From: Homarus americanus
Lineage: Eukaryota > Arthropoda > Malacostraca > Decapoda > Nephropidae
NCBI RefSeq assembly: GCF_018991925.1
Contig: NW_024725489.1
Location: 7,053,916-7,117,915 of the forward strand
DNA: 64,000 bases
Direction: 5' to 3'
Shown: positions 42,986-55,585 of the stretch, one piece after another
Numbering within the stretch: position 1 is the first letter of the stretch
Layout: each line of letters begins with the position of its first letter
Program-made: the position numbers and the translations under genes
Notes under the pieces: generated by a model
Databases searched by the model: none
The model's input: only the letters and a program-made list of their open reading frames with translations
Told to the model about the DNA's origin: nothing

Positions 42986-43660
42986 CCTCTGTACCATCCT
43001 CAACACCACCATATCTTCCCCAACACCACCATAGCCACACCATGTCATTCCTCACTAACCCCCTACTCATACATGTCACCCCACTAACCCCTACCACACA
43101 TGTCACCCACTAACCCCTACCCACACCATGTCACCCCTTACCAACCCCTACCCACACCATGTCACCCTTACCAACCCCTACCCACACCATGTCACTCCTT
43201 ACCAACCCCTACCCACACCATGTCATCTCTACCAACCCCACCCACACCATGTCACCCCTACTAACCCCTACCCACACCATGTCACCCTACTAACCCCTAC
43301 CCACACCATGTCACTCTCACTAACCCCTACCCACACCATGTCATCTTACTAACCCCTACCCACACCATAATACCCTAATAACCCCCACCACACTATGTCA
43401 CCTTCTTCAACCCCTACCCACACCATGTCCACACCCCTACCCACCCACCATGTCACTTAACCTCCCTACCCACACCATGACATTCTCATCATCTCCCTAC
43501 CACACCATGTCATCTTACTCAACCCTCACCCACCCCATGTCACCCCACACCCCTACCCACACCATGCCTCACAACCCCTACCCACACCATGTCACGTCAT
43601 TAACCCCTACCCACACCATGTGATCTTTATCAACCCCTACCCACACAATGCTACTTCCTG
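42986..43660. repeat. ~28-bp minisatellite (accaacccctacccacaccatgtcaccctt)
   Basis: About 23 units with variable ends; most regular at 43100-43360. Confidence 0.93.
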
Positions 43661-43814
43661 CACGTTACCCACTTCAACATCTCACTCCCACTGACCCCCC
43701 CTCCATCCCCTGACAGTCCAGGATAAAGATGAACAAAGGAAGAATGTTCAACAGGTAAATTGAACATGTTATTTCCCACATACCGAAGATCACATCACAA
43801 CGCAATGCGATTTT

Positions 43815-45716
43815 ACACTGTATGACCTATGATGAGAGAGGGTTGTGGTGAGGGGGTGGTGAGGGGGTGGGGTGAGGGGGGGTGGTGAGGGGGTGGGAGG
43901 GGTGGGGTGAGGGGTTGTGGGGGGGTGGGAGGGGTGGGGGTGAGGGGGTTGTGGTGAGGGGTGTGGGTGAGGGGGGTTGTGGTGAGGGGGGTGTGGGTGA
44001 GGGGGTGTGGTGGGGGGGTGGTGAGGGGGGGGGTGTGGGTGAGGGGGTGTGGGAGGGGGGGGGTGAGGGGTGTGTGTGAGGGGTGGTGGGAGGGGGGGGT
44101 GTGGTGGGAGGGGGTGTGGTGAGGGGGGTGGTGAGGGGGGTGTGGGGAGGGGTTGTGGTGAGGGGGTGTGGGTGAGGGGGGGGTGAGGGGGGGGTGTGGG
44201 GAGGGGAGAGTGTGAGGGGGGAGTGTGGTGAGGGGGGGGTGTGGGTGAGGGGGGAGTGTGGTGAGGGGGAGTGGTGAGGGGTGTGGGTGAGGGAGGAGGT
44301 GATGAGGGGTTGTGAGGGGGTTGTGGTGAGGGGGGTGGGGAGAGGGGGGGTTGTGGTGAGGGGGGAGTGTGGTGAGGGGGTTGTGTGAGGGGGGGGGGGT
44401 GTGGTGAGGGGTGTTGTGGGTGAGGGGTGGGGTGAGGGGGTTGTGGTGGGAGGGGGGGTGTGGTGAGGGGTGTTGTGGTGAGGGGGGTGTGGTGAGGGGG
44501 TTGTGGTGAGGGGGTGGGTGAGGGGGGGGTGAGGGGGGGTGGTGGGGCTGGGGTGGAGGGGGGGAGTGTGGGTGAGGGGGAGTGTGGTGAGGGGTGTGGG
44601 TGAGGGGGTGTGGGGGAGGGGAGGGGGTGGGAGGGGGAGGGTGAGGGGAGGGGAGGGGAGGTGGGGAGGGGAGGGGAGGGGGGGTGTGGTGGGAGGGGAG
44701 GAGGTGGATGAGGGGGGAGGTGTGGGGTGAGGGGGGGTGGGGTGGGAGGGGGGGAGGGAGGTGGTGGGGAGGGGAGAGGGGGGGTTGTGGGGAGGGGGAG
44801 GGGAGGGGGAAGTGTGGGGGAGGGGGGGAGGAGTGGTGAGGGGAGGAGGTGGGAGGGGGAGGGTGAGGGGATGTGGTGAGGGGAGGGTGAGGGGGGGGGA
44901 GGTGTGGTGGAGGAGGGGAGGTGGTGAGGAGGAGGTGGTGAGGGGGTTGTGGTGAGGGGGGTGGTGAGGGGGGGTGTGGTGAGGGAGGAGTGTGGTGAGG
45001 GGGTGTGGTGAGGGGGAAGTGTGAGGGGAGGAGTGTGGTGAAGGAGGAATGTAGTGAAGGAGGAGGTGAGGAGGAGGTGGGCAGGAAGAGTGGGGTGAGA
45101 GAGGAGGTGGTGAGGGAGGAGTGTGGTGGGAGGAGGAGGTAGTGAGGGGAGGTGTGTGGGGTGAGGGGGGAGGTGTGGTGAGGGAGGTGGCAGAAGGAGG
45201 AATGTACTGAATTAGGGAGGTAGTGAGGGACGAGTGTGGTGAAGGAGGAGGGTGAATGAGGTAGGGGATGGGTGAAGGAGGAGGTGGTGAGGGGGAGGTG
45301 GTGAGGGGAGGTGTGTGGTGAGGCAGGAATGGTGAGGGAGGTGTATGGTGAAGGAGGTGTGTAGTGGGGAGAGTGTGTGGAGGGAGGGGGGAGGCAGGAA
45401 TGGTGAAGGTGTAAAATGAAGGTGTGTAGTGGGGGAGGAGTGTGGTCAGGAGGCGTGTGGTGAGGCAGGAAAGTGGGAGGTATGGATGAAGGGGTGTGTA
45501 GTGGGGGAGGAATGTGGTGAGGGAGGTGTGTGGTGAGGCAGGAGTGTGGTGAGGGAGGTGTATGGTGAAGGAGGAATGTAGTGAAGGAGGAGTGTAGTGA
45601 GGGACGAGTGTGGTGAGGGAGGTGGTGAGGCAGGAGTGTGGTGAGGGAGGTGTATGGTGAAGGAGGAATGTAGTGAAGGAGGAGTGTAGTGAGGGACGAG
45701 TGTGGTGAGGGAGGAC
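43815..45716. repeat. G-rich array (gtgaggggg/gtgtggtga units), ~1.9 kb
   Basis: Nearly pure G/T on the + strand at 43815-44980, shading into 'ggtgagggaggtgtatggtg' units with more A at 45000-45716. Dense G-runs (3-9 G) give G-quadruplex potential. The 600-codon His/Pro/Ser frame on the minus strand is an artefact. Confidence 0.95.
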
Positions 45717-46379
<663 letters not shown>

Positions 46380-47005
46380 ATTAATGGTTTATTGAAAAAG
46401 TTCTGCAGCCCGAAGGCTGAAAATATACATTAGTCAAAAATTACATATTACATACAAAGACATGAGGAAGGTGGGTCGATTAACAAAAGCTTTCATTACT
46501 AAAGCGAGAAGGAACATGAATTGAACATACAAATTATTATAGCTTGCAGTTGATGGCCCGGGCTGGTCTCTTGCCATACTGTGTGAAGTCACGTAGGCCG
46601 CGTGGTGTAGTGACTCGTCCATAGGTGTTGATATGAAGGACCTCACGTGGTCATGCTGACACCATGTTGTGTATGGTGGTATCACAGTACCTCACTCTCT
46701 TCTACGTGGTGTTGTGTTATCTCGTGGTCAGGTGTAAAGCCGACCGACTGTTGTTTCCAGAGTGGACTGATTAGCACCGCCTGGACAGAAGATGGTGGTC
46801 GGTTAGCAGGGGTCATGACTCTCGCTGGCACTTTCTAGTGCTGAATTCACTGACTTAAACACTGTTCATCACTGATCCCACTTCTTTCCAAAACGAAATT
46901 GTCACTTTTGATTATGTTGATATCCCGGTGGGTGAGGATGGGTCGAGGAGAGGGACTTGAGGAATGGGCCGAACATGGCCAAGGAGGGCAGCTGTGCAGC
47001 GGGAT
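46380..47005 (-). mobile_element. Repeat D copy D3 (second subfamily)
   Basis: Tail 'ttaatggtttattgaaaaag' then 'ttctgcagcccgaaggctga', followed by 'tggcccgggctggtctcttg' (46554) and only two degenerate minisatellite units ('gactcgtccataggtgttga'). The 5' end is 'gcagctgtgcagcgggatg', as in D6. About 625 bp. Confidence 0.85.
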
Positions 47006-47020
47006 GTAATAATAATAATG

Positions 47021-47094
<74 letters not shown>

Positions 47095-47396
47095 TAACGG
47101 TTTATTGAAAAAGTTCTGCAGCCCGAAGGCAGAAAATATACATTGGACATAAATTAATTATTACATACATTGACATTGGTGGTTTAACAAAAGCCTTCAT
47201 TAGAGAAAGGTAAAGGAACATACAGTGAATATACAGATTAATGTAGGTGTTGAACAACAAACACGTAGTGTAGTAACTCCCTCCCAGATGGTGTTAAGAG
47301 GGACCTCACGTGGTGTAGTAGTTCCCTCACAGATGGTGTTATGAGGGACCTCACGTGGTGTAGTAATTCCCTCACAGATGGTGTTATATGAGTGAG
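47006..47396 (-). mobile_element. Repeat D copy D4 with (AAT)n tail, 5'-truncated
   Basis: (AAT)n at 47006-47093, then the shared tail and about three ~45-bp units (47270-47395). The copy is cut at its 5' side where a (GT)n tract begins (47397-47422). First subfamily, like D1/D2. Confidence 0.85.
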
Positions 47397-47421
47397 GTGT
47401 GTGTGTGTGTGTGTGTGTGTG

Positions 47422-48862
47422 TAGCTGAAATTATCTACAAAGTTGCACATGTATCGAGCAGTGGTCCTCCCAACCCTGCTGTATGGCACTGAGACAGGGG
47501 TCACATATAGAAGGCACCTCAAGGCACTTGAAAACTTTCACCAACTCATTCTATGTTCCATCCTCCGAGTTCGCAGGTTAGCCCTTGGCGGACATTCGGC
47601 CCACCAAAATTCATCGCCATTGTGAGACAACGCCAAGATGACATGAACGGTAGTGTCCCGCACAATTGGACCCAGTCTGAGTTCTTCCCCATCCAAACGG
47701 GGGTTAAGCAAAGGTGTGTACTGGCACCAACTCTCTTTTCCATTTTTTGGCTGCCTTTCTTACTCATGCCAATGCCAATTTAGCTGGCGGAGTAGACATC
47801 TAGTACCGGATGAAGGGTCCTTCAACCTAAAATGACTCCAGGCAGGAACAAAGGTGTCGACAACTTCCATTACTGAACTTCAGTATGCAGACCCTTGTCA
47901 CTCACACTGAACGCGACCTACCGAAGACCCTGAACACCTACGCAGATGCGTATGCACACTTCGGCCTTCAGGTGAATGTACGTAAGACCCAGATTCTCTT
48001 CCATTCTGCTCCTGGTTCAGCCACACCTCCACCATCCATCCAGCTTAACAGTACTACCTCTAATGCTACCCACTTTCGGTACCTCGGCTCCCATCTGTCC
48101 ACTACCGCAGACTTCTATGAAGAGATTCAACATCGGATCAGATGTGCATCTCAAGCCTTTGTCAAACTCCGTACCCGTGTCTTCAACTGTAGGGAGCTAA
48201 AATTATCTATAAGTTCCGCGTATATCGAGCATGGTCCTCCCAACCCTGCTGTATGGCAGAGACATGGGTCACATATAGGAGGCACCTCAAGGCACTTGAA
48301 AACTTTCACCAAGGTAGTCTATGTTCCATCCTCCGAGTTTGCTGGGAAGACAAGAGAACAAATGCCAGTATTCTTGCTGACACCAACTGTAGGAGCATTT
48401 GGGCTACCATTATCCATGAACAACTACATTCAACTGGCCATATTATCGGCATGCATGGACGACAGTAGACTGCCAATACAGCTTCTTTACGGTCACCTAA
48501 CGAATAGTAAACGTAATGCTGCCGTGCAACTGAAGAGGTGTAAGGATAGTCTTAAGACAAACCTGAAAAAATGACAAATCGACCCCCTCACCTGGGAGAC
48601 GATTACTCCACACCGTAACGCTTGGAGGATCACTACACGAGGTGTCAATACTTTCGAGTTAGCCAGACTGCAAACCGAAGAAGACAAGCGCCAACGCCGG
48701 AAAGACGCACCTGTCACCCCTCCCGCACTAGATGTAGCCCTCCACACGTGCAACATGTGTGGACAGTCCTGCCGGTTCAGTATCAGCCTATCAATTTTTT
48801 TTATAGTCACCTCAGAATGCACTCAGAAAGGTGACACCCTTAATAACTCATATCATTTTATC
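47422..48862 (+). mobile_element. LINE-E copy E2 (RT and C-terminal zinc finger; rearranged)
   Basis: Joined to (GT)n at its left edge. 47438-47577 is a C-terminal piece ('AVVLPTLLYGTETGVTYRRH'). At 47578 it switches to an upstream RT segment ('PPKFIAIVRQRQDDMNGSV', 'GVKQRCVLAPTLFSIF'), then 'TLNTYADAYAHFGLQVNVRK' (47930), 'NATHFRYLGSHLS' and the C-terminal piece a second time (48230-48480), ending in 'HTCNMCGQSCRFSI' near 48745. The palm YADD block is missing or degraded. Frameshifts make it a pseudogene. The 3' UTR runs into (AAT)n at 48864. Confidence 0.82.
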
Positions 48863-48863
48863 G

Positions 48864-48886
48864 TAATAATAATAATAATAATAATA

Positions 48887-48962
<76 letters not shown>

Positions 48963-48970
48963 TAATAATA
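48864..48970. repeat. (AAT)n microsatellite joining two tails
   Basis: Connects the 3' end of LINE-E copy E2 (plus) and the 3' tail of repeat D copy D5 (minus), so the two elements meet tail to tail. Confidence 0.95.
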
Positions 48971-49145
48971 ATTAACGGTTTACTGAAAAAGATCTGCAGC
49001 CGGAAGGCTGAAAGTATACGTTAGACAAAAATGACTTATTAAATACAAAGACATGGGGTAGGTGGGTCGTTTAACAAAAGCTTTCATTACTAAACGGAGA
49101 AGGAACATGAATTGAACATAGAAAATATTATAGTTTACAGTTGAT
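48971..49145 (-). mobile_element. Repeat D copy D5, left (tail) part
   Basis: Second-subfamily tail ('attaacggtttactgaaaaa') continuing to 'gtttacagttgat' at 49145. The matching continuation 'ggcccgggctggtttcttgc' is at 56721, so about 7.6 kb has been inserted into this copy. Confidence 0.85.
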
Positions 49146-49278
49146 TGTTACGTTGGTTAATTCCCCAGTTAACCAGGTTGGTACACATATAATATAATTG
49201 GGCTTTTGGTAACGAAACCCAATTGAAGTTTCTTGTTTTATTGTAAAAGTATTATGTTTATAATTCCTTAGTGTATAT

Positions 49279-49782
49279 TGTAGTGGACGTCTCCCCTACA
49301 AACTGCGTAGCAGCCACCACCTGCTATCACATTCCAACGTGCCGTTGCCTAGCAACCAAGCGAGAGCTGTCCCCAGATGTTACCGTATCTTAGCAACGGA
49401 ACTAGTCACCGGCGACTTCTCGGGTTTTCCCAACATGACTCATAGTGGCTGCTGCTGGGTATATAAGCTCTGTCTCTCCATTGAGATTCATTCAGCCCAT
49501 TTTCCTGAACAAGCAACACCTCCTCCAGCAAGCTCCTAGCTGTTAACATTTATTCAACCAGGAGGCCAGCAACAGGCAACATCTTCTCTAACGAAGCTCC
49601 TGCACATCTACCTCCTTCAACACGCTACTCACCGAACGTCTTCTACTGAGCAGCTCCCCACCACACGGCATCTCCAGCACCAGACTGTCTATCATATAAC
49701 TTATATATTATACAAGAAAACCACATTAGAGTTTCCTTCCATCCTGAGTGCTAGACAACATTAATATCTCGATATCCCTACA
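49279..49782 (+). repeat. 5' LTR of Ty3/gypsy element (504 bp)
   Basis: TGTAGTGG...CCCTACA, repeated at 55082-55585 with three differences seen by eye. A TATA-like 'gggtatataagc' sits at ~49459. The element is flanked by atat on both sides (49275-49278 and 55586-55589), a 4-bp target duplication supported by the unoccupied paralogous site at 56411. Confidence 0.95.
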
Positions 49783-50634
49783 ATGGTGACTCCCGGAGAT
49801 AAGCACTCACACAGGATGGAGGACGGACGGATCTCTCTGCCGACTTTCAACCACAACGTCGAGGACTGGCTTGACCATGTGGAAGCAGCCCTCGCCGGCT
49901 CACGAGCGACCGACGGGCAAAAGTATTGCGCCCTGCTGTGTGCCTTGCCCACGGAAGTGGCCACGCGGGTCTCACAAACCATTTCCAACCCTCCAGATCA
50001 CAACAAATTCGCTACCCTGCGGGCTGCCTTGAAGACGTGTTATCAACAGACCAGCCCCAATTTCCTGCAAGATCTATCCTCTACCTCCCTCGGGAACTCA
50101 ACCCCGGGACGTCTCTGGGAGGAGATGTGTCGGCTGAACTCCCGTCACACAGACAGACTCCCCGACTCTATCCTGCGCCAGCTTCACGCACAAAAGCTAC
50201 CCACAGAAGTACGCAACATCCTGTCCGCAGTAGATTACTCTACGACACCGGAACTATATGCAACCGCGGCAGATAGAATTTTTAACGAGTGCGCTGCTGC
50301 ATCCCTTGCCTCCACGGTCACACCAGTACCTACCATCGAACTTGTAAGCCGGGTCAACACCCCTCAGCCGAGCAATACCTCACAAGACATCAAGGGCCTG
50401 TTGCAAATTTTGAACCGCAGGATGGACACCATTGAGCAGTTCTGCTCCTCCATACCCGCTGCTGCGCCGGTTCCTGACTCACACACTACGCCCTACAAGT
50501 TCCGACACACAGCATCCAACCCCCAGCACAACAAATTTACCCTCTGCTGGTATCACCAGACTTTCGGCTGCAATGCTCGAAACTGTGAGCCCTATTGCAC
50601 CTATTCGGGAAACGGCAACACCGGAGGCTGGTAG
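49783..50634 (+). CDS. Gypsy gag-like protein (283 aa)
   Basis: Gag forms the particle that packages retrotransposon RNA. The ATG lies immediately after the LTR, overlapping the position expected for the primer-binding site (tggtgactcccgg at 49784). The protein has a helical middle region ('[20 protein letters not shown]', '[12 protein letters not shown]') and ends with a variant zinc-knuckle-like motif [18 protein letters not shown] (residues ~257-275), typical of arthropod gypsy gags. It overlaps pol, which is in the -1 frame, so pol is probably expressed by a -1 frameshift. No stop or frameshift was seen in gag. Confidence 0.88.
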   Translation: MVTPGDKHSHRMEDGRISLPTFNHNVEDWLDHVEAALAGSRATDGQKYCALLCALPTEVATRVSQTISNPPDHNKFATLRAALKTCYQQTSPNFLQDLSSTSLGNSTPGRLWEEMCRLNSRHTDRLPDSILRQLHAQKLPTEVRNILSAVDYSTTPELYATAADRIFNECAAASLASTVTPVPTIELVSRVNTPQPSNTSQDIKGLLQILNRRMDTIEQFCSSIPAAAPVPDSHTTPYKFRHTASNPQHNKFTLCWYHQTFGCNARNCEPYCTYSGNGNTGGW

Positions 50635-52139
50635 ACGCCTCAGCCTCCGTCCCTCCAGGCGTCTCATTACTGCGCGTCACCGACCGCACCTCCGGCAAGA
50701 AGTTCCTCATCGACACCGGTTCATCGGTCAGCCTCATCCCTCCCTCACTACGAGACAAGTCAAAGCAACCCTCGTATGACCTGTTCGCTGCCAACGGTAC
50801 CTCCATCGCCTCCTACGGCGTACGCACCCTCGCCTTAGACCTCGGTCTGCCCAAGACTCTGCGTTGGTTATTCGTGATAGCAGACGTGTCTCAACCCATC
50901 CTTGGTTTCGACTTCCTCACCTTCCACAAGCTCGGCGTCAAACCAAGTCATCTATGCCTCATTCATGAGCCTACAGCACGCAAGATCCAGGGTTCTCGTG
51001 CCAGACACACGGACGCTATCACCTGTCTTGCGCCTTCCAACGAGTTCTCCTCCCTGCTCGACGAATTCAAGGAGCTTTTCTCACCCCGAGTCTCCCTACC
51101 CCCACCACCTACGTCGGGAATTTTCCACCACATCGAAACCAAAGGACCACCAGTCTTTTCACGCCCTCGCCGCCTGCGCCCTGAGCTCCTGTACACAGCC
51201 AAAGTAGAATTCAACAAACTACTGCAAGACGGCATCATTCGCCCTTCAAGGAGTCCCTGGGCATCGCCTCTTCACATGGTTCCTAAGCGAACACCCGGCG
51301 AGTGGAGGGTGTGTGGCGACTACAGAGCCCTGAATCTCGTCACCAAACCTGACAGGTACCCTATTCCGCATGTCCAGGACTTTCACCACAAACTTCATGG
51401 CAAGACTATCTTCTCGAAGATCGACTTGGAGCGTGCCTTCCACCAGATCCCAGTAGCACCGGCAGATACCCAGAAGACAGCCATCACCACTCCGTTCGGA
51501 CTCTTCGAGTACACTTTCATGAGTTTTGGCTTACGCAATGCAGCACAGACTTTCCAGAGGTTCATGGACCATATGCTTCGCGACCTCGATTTTGTCACCG
51601 TCTACATTGACGACATCCTCGTCGCATCTTCGACGCCTGCCGAGCACCGCCACCACCTACAACTCCTTCTCCAACGCCTGCAGAACAACAACATGAAAGT
51701 TCATCCTGCTAAGTGCGTCTTTGGAACCTCGGCCATCGATTTCCTCGGTCACAGAGTCTCGCCCAGTGGCATACAACCCCTACCACAGAAGATAACCGCG
51801 ATTAGGGAGTTCCCCAAACCTGAAACGGCGAAGAAACTCCGAGAGTTCCTGGGTTTAGTCAACTACTACCACCGCTTCATTGACAAAGCTGCCACCGTCC
51901 TAGCCCCCCTACACGACCTTCTCAAGGGACGCCCAAAGAAGTCTCACAAGTCTCTCATGTGGACTCAAGAGGCTACTACGGCATTCACCACTATCAAACA
52001 GCACATCACACGCCTCACCCTCCTGGCCCACCCCGCACCTAACGCCCGGACCACTCTCACAACAGACGCTTCTTCTACTGCAGTGGGCGCCGTCTTACAG
52101 CAGGAGATCAACGGAATTTTCATGCCCGTTGCTTTCTTC
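50595..52139 (+). pseudogene. Gypsy pol, first part: protease, RT, start of RNase H
   Basis: Pol cleaves polyproteins and copies the element's RNA. There is no ATG at the start, as expected for frameshift expression. Order: protease '[13 protein letters not shown]' (~residue 40), linker, RT 'GVPQ'-free gypsy type with '[19 protein letters not shown]', '[13 protein letters not shown]', '[15 protein letters not shown]' and catalytic 'VYIDDILVA' (~residue 336), connection domain '[11 protein letters not shown]', then RNase H '[13 protein letters not shown]' (~residue 490). The frame is open until the coding sequence is interrupted at 52139 by a 977-bp insertion. The domain order protease-RT-RNase H-integrase marks Ty3/gypsy. 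Confidence 0.92.
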
Positions 52140-53116
52140 TGTAATGCTACAAAATATTACAAGAAGAATATTTATATATATAGGAAGAATATTTAGTATG
52201 AGAGTAAAAGAGAGGAAGATTTTGGTAGCGTGGACGTGATAGTTATTTACACTGTCAGTACTCATACGTCAATACACATCTATTACGTCTTAAGGGCGAC
52301 TTCTCAAACACCGCTTCGTTACAACTCTTTATTAAGTACGAACATGACATGGACACATTAATAACACCTTCTATTGACGTTACTAGGACATTATATTTAC
52401 GTTACTAGGACATCATATTACGTTACTAGACACTCTGATTCTCGGACACGAACATGAAATGAATACACTTCCCACGTAAGTAACTCATCCCATGGAAAGC
52501 TCTGACAAACACTCACGTGACCTAGGGGAGGCCTAGCAGGTAGTCCTGGGTTGCCTCTATGGGAGACTGCTTAGCTGGGCGCCGGAGGGAAGTCTCGGTC
52601 CTGACCGGAGGCGACTGGAGGCGACCGGAGGCGGCTTGCCTCCGGCCCCTGACTTCTCTCGAGCAGGCCTGGTGGTGTAGTAGCTCGCCCTTCCTTACAA
52701 GACACACTCTCTCTGTCCCTCTCTGGCTCTCTGTCTCCGGGTATCTCTCTGGTCTCTGTCTCAGGGAGGACTAGGACGTCCTATATATTGGGAGGCGAGC
52801 CGTCAGGTTGAGCTGGTCGGGGAGGGGGGACGGCGAAGGGTCTCCTTACATTTGACCTGGCCAATGTGAGGTCAGGTCTGGACTTTTTCAGAGACTATAA
52901 GTTGTATCTTCTGGAGAGGTCATCAGGTGGGGCCATGTGTATATTGGGAGAGAGCCGGCCGGTGCCCCCTTACATGTGTGACATGGGAGGGGAGCCTGGC
53001 TGATTTATAACCCTTGGTCAACCGTGAGAGTTACCCTACACTTGACCTCCCTAATGTCGGGTCAAGACTGGACTGTCTCTGAGATGCAAGCTGCGGTCTG
53101 ACAACCCATCACTACA
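52140..53116. mobile_element. Solo-LTR-like insertion in gypsy pol (977 bp)
   Basis: Starts TGTAATGC at 52140 and ends CACTACA at 53116. It is flanked by cttc at 52136-52139 and 53117-53120 (4-bp target duplication). Insert plus duplication is 981 bp, a multiple of three, and the pol frame is the same on both sides. Internally it has two related 'tatattgggag' stretches (52785, 52940) and two related 'ttgacct...ggtca..tctggact' blocks (52852, 53042), suggesting internal duplication. No gene inside. Confidence 0.8.
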
Positions 53117-53120
53117 CTTC

Positions 53121-53993
53121 TCACAAAGGCTTCAACCACCACACCTCAAGTACAGCGCTTTTGATCGAGAACTCCTGGCCATATACTTGGCTGTCAGACA
53201 TTTCCAACACTTCCTCGAGGCCCGTCAGTTCACCATCTTCACTGATCACAAGCCCCTCGTCCACGCCTTCGCTTCAGCTTCCCAGTCACATACACCTCGT
53301 GTCCTGCGCCACTTGGCTTACATCTCGGAGTTCTCCAGCGACGTCCAACACATTAAAGGCAGCCACAACGAGATCGCCGACGCCCTCTCTCGTTGTATAT
53401 CCACCATTCTTCCCTCATCTCCACCCATTGATTATGGGCAGCTAGCCGCGGCTCAAGAGAAAGACGAAGACCTGGCAGCATACAAGACATCCCCCTCAGG
53501 CCTCATACTCCAAGAACTCCCTGTTCCTGGCACAAAGATAAAATTGTGGTGCGACGTATCCTGTGGACAGCCTAGACCGTTCGTGCCTCACGTCCACCGC
53601 CGCGCTGTTTTCGACCGCATCCATGGTCTCAGCCACCCGGGTGTGAGGGCCTCCCAGCGCCTCCTCACGCAACGTGTCGTCTGGCCCGGCATCAAGTCTG
53701 ATACTAAGAAATGGGCTGCCCAGTGCCTGGCCTGCCAGTCCTCCAAAATACATCGTCACATACGGGCCCCCTTACAAGCCTTTCCTATTCCCAAAGGACG
53801 TTTTCAAGTAGTACACCTCGACATCGTGGGACCTCTACCATCATCCTACGATAGCACCTACATCTTCACCTGCATCGACCGTTTCACCAGGTGGACAGAA
53901 GCAATTCCCATGCCCAACGCTACAGCAGAGACTACTGTCCGCGCCTTCATGTCCGGTTGGGTTTCCCGTTTTGGCCCCCCCCCGCAACCGTAA
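53121..53993 (+). pseudogene. Gypsy pol, second part: RNase H end and integrase N-terminus/core
   Basis: Pol resumes at 53121 with 'AFDRELLAIYLAVRHF' and 'FTIFTDHKPL', the RNase H C-terminal half. Next are the chromodomain-less linker, integrase zinc-binding segment ('HGLSHPGVRASQRLL', 'WAAQCLACQSS', 53615-53745) and the first catalytic Asp in 'VVHLDIVGPLP' (53820). The frame ends prematurely because a run of nine C at 53975-53983 shifts it. Confidence 0.9.
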
Positions 53994-55342
53994 TCACTGA
54001 CCGAGGAGTACAGTTTGAGTCACAACTCTGGCAGCACCTCCTACAGTTCCTCGGCACGTCTAGACAACGCACTACAGCATACCACCCTCAAGCCAACGGC
54101 ATGGTAGAACGTTTTCACCGGCAGCTGAAGGACGCACTCAAGGCACAGCACGACCCTTACAGCTGGACTGATGCACTTCCCTTAGTGCTCCTCGGCATCC
54201 GTGCGTCACACAAGGAGGATATGGACTGTAGCCCAGCAGATCTGACACTAGGCGAGCCCCTTCGGCTACCTGGGGATTTCTCACTCCCTCCTGATCCCAA
54301 CCAAACCACTCCAGCCGTTCGTCACGACTTACTCCAAAAGCTACGACAAGCAGTTTCTGCATTCAGAGCTACTGCTCCACGCCAGCCTACTCGGCGCCCT
54401 GAACACATCCCTCCTGCACTACTCACAGCCGAGTATGTTTTCGTCAGGCATGATGCTCACCGCAACCCATTACAACGCCCCTACGATGGACCCTTCCAGG
54501 TGGTTACCCGTTCAGCAAAGTTCCTGACAATTATCCGGAATGGCAGACATGACACCGTCAGCATAGACCGAGTCAAACCGGCCGCCTTACCCGTCGGGCC
54601 CCCAGCCCAGCAGCACCATCAACAAACTACGCCTGCACCAGTCCACCCGCAGTTACCACCGGCAGCAACACCACGCCCACGACATTTCTGGGCACCCTCT
54701 TTTCACCCTCATGTACAACCTGCTCCTGTCATAGAACCTGCACCTGTAATAAACCTCCCTTCTATCATAGAACCTGCTCCTGTCATAGAACCTGAACCTG
54801 TAATAGATCTCCCTTCTATCATAGAACCTGCTCCTGCCATGGACCCTCCTCCTGACGCAGCCCCTGCAGCAGCAGGAGCACAACAACCATTGCTTGTACA
54901 ACCTCCTCTAATCCCAAACCCTCTTTCTCCTCCTAATTCTCCCACAGGTTTTGTGTCACTGGATGGAGTTGTTACACGTAGCGGTCGAGTCGTACATACA
55001 CCTGCCCGGTATGTGTTATGTGTGGAACACAACCCGGACAACATCCAGCCTCCCGCCGCGCCGGGAGGGGAGGGGGAGTATTGTAGTGGACGTCTCCCCT
55101 ACAAACTGCGTAGCAGCCACCACCTGCTATCACATTCCAACGTGCCGTTGCCTAGCAACCAAGCGAGAGCTGTCCCCAGATGTTACCGTATCTTAGCAAC
55201 GGAACTAGTCACCGGCGACTTCTCGGGTTTTCCCAACATGACTCATAGCGGCTGCTGCTGGGTATATAAGCTCTGTCTCTCCATTGAGATTCATTCTGCC
55301 CATTTTCCTGAACAAGCAACACCTCCTCCAGCAAGCTCCTAG
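53984..55342 (+). pseudogene. Gypsy pol, third part: integrase core/C-terminus
   Basis: After the poly-C frameshift the integrase continues with the second Asp in 'TVITDRGVQFESQLW' (53995) and the Glu in 'NGMVERFHRQLKDAL' (54105), then the GPY-like 'RPYDGPFQVV' (54480) and a Pro-rich tail with 'EPAPVIEP' repeats (54720-54840). The frame runs past the polypurine tract and 260 bp into the 3' LTR, stopping at 55342. There is no env-like gene between pol and the LTR. Confidence 0.9.
55061..55081 (+). promoter_or_regulatory. Polypurine tract of the gypsy element
   Basis: ggaggggagggggagta, directly before the 3' LTR, is the expected plus-strand priming site. Confidence 0.85.
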
Positions 55343-55585
55343 CTGTTAACATTTATTCAACCAGGAGGCCAGCAACAGGCAACATCTTCTCTAACGAAGC
55401 TCCTGCACATCTACCTCCTTCAACACGCTACTCACCGAACGTCTTCTACTGAGCAGCTCCCCACCACACGGCATCTCCAGCACCAGACTGTCTATCATAT
55501 AACTTATATATTATACAAGAAAACCACATTAGAGTTTCCTTCCATCCTGAGTGCTAGACAACATTAATATCTCGATACCCCTACA
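55082..55585 (+). repeat. 3' LTR of Ty3/gypsy element (504 bp)
   Basis: Same length and near-identical sequence to the 5' LTR. Differences noted: catagCggct versus catagTggct, attcTgccc versus attcAgccc, gataCccct versus gataTccct. Confidence 0.95.

Noticed and set aside
49339..49539. Small open frame in the 5' LTR as a separate gene
   Set aside because: It duplicates the end of the pol frame that reads into the 3' LTR; it has no independent support.
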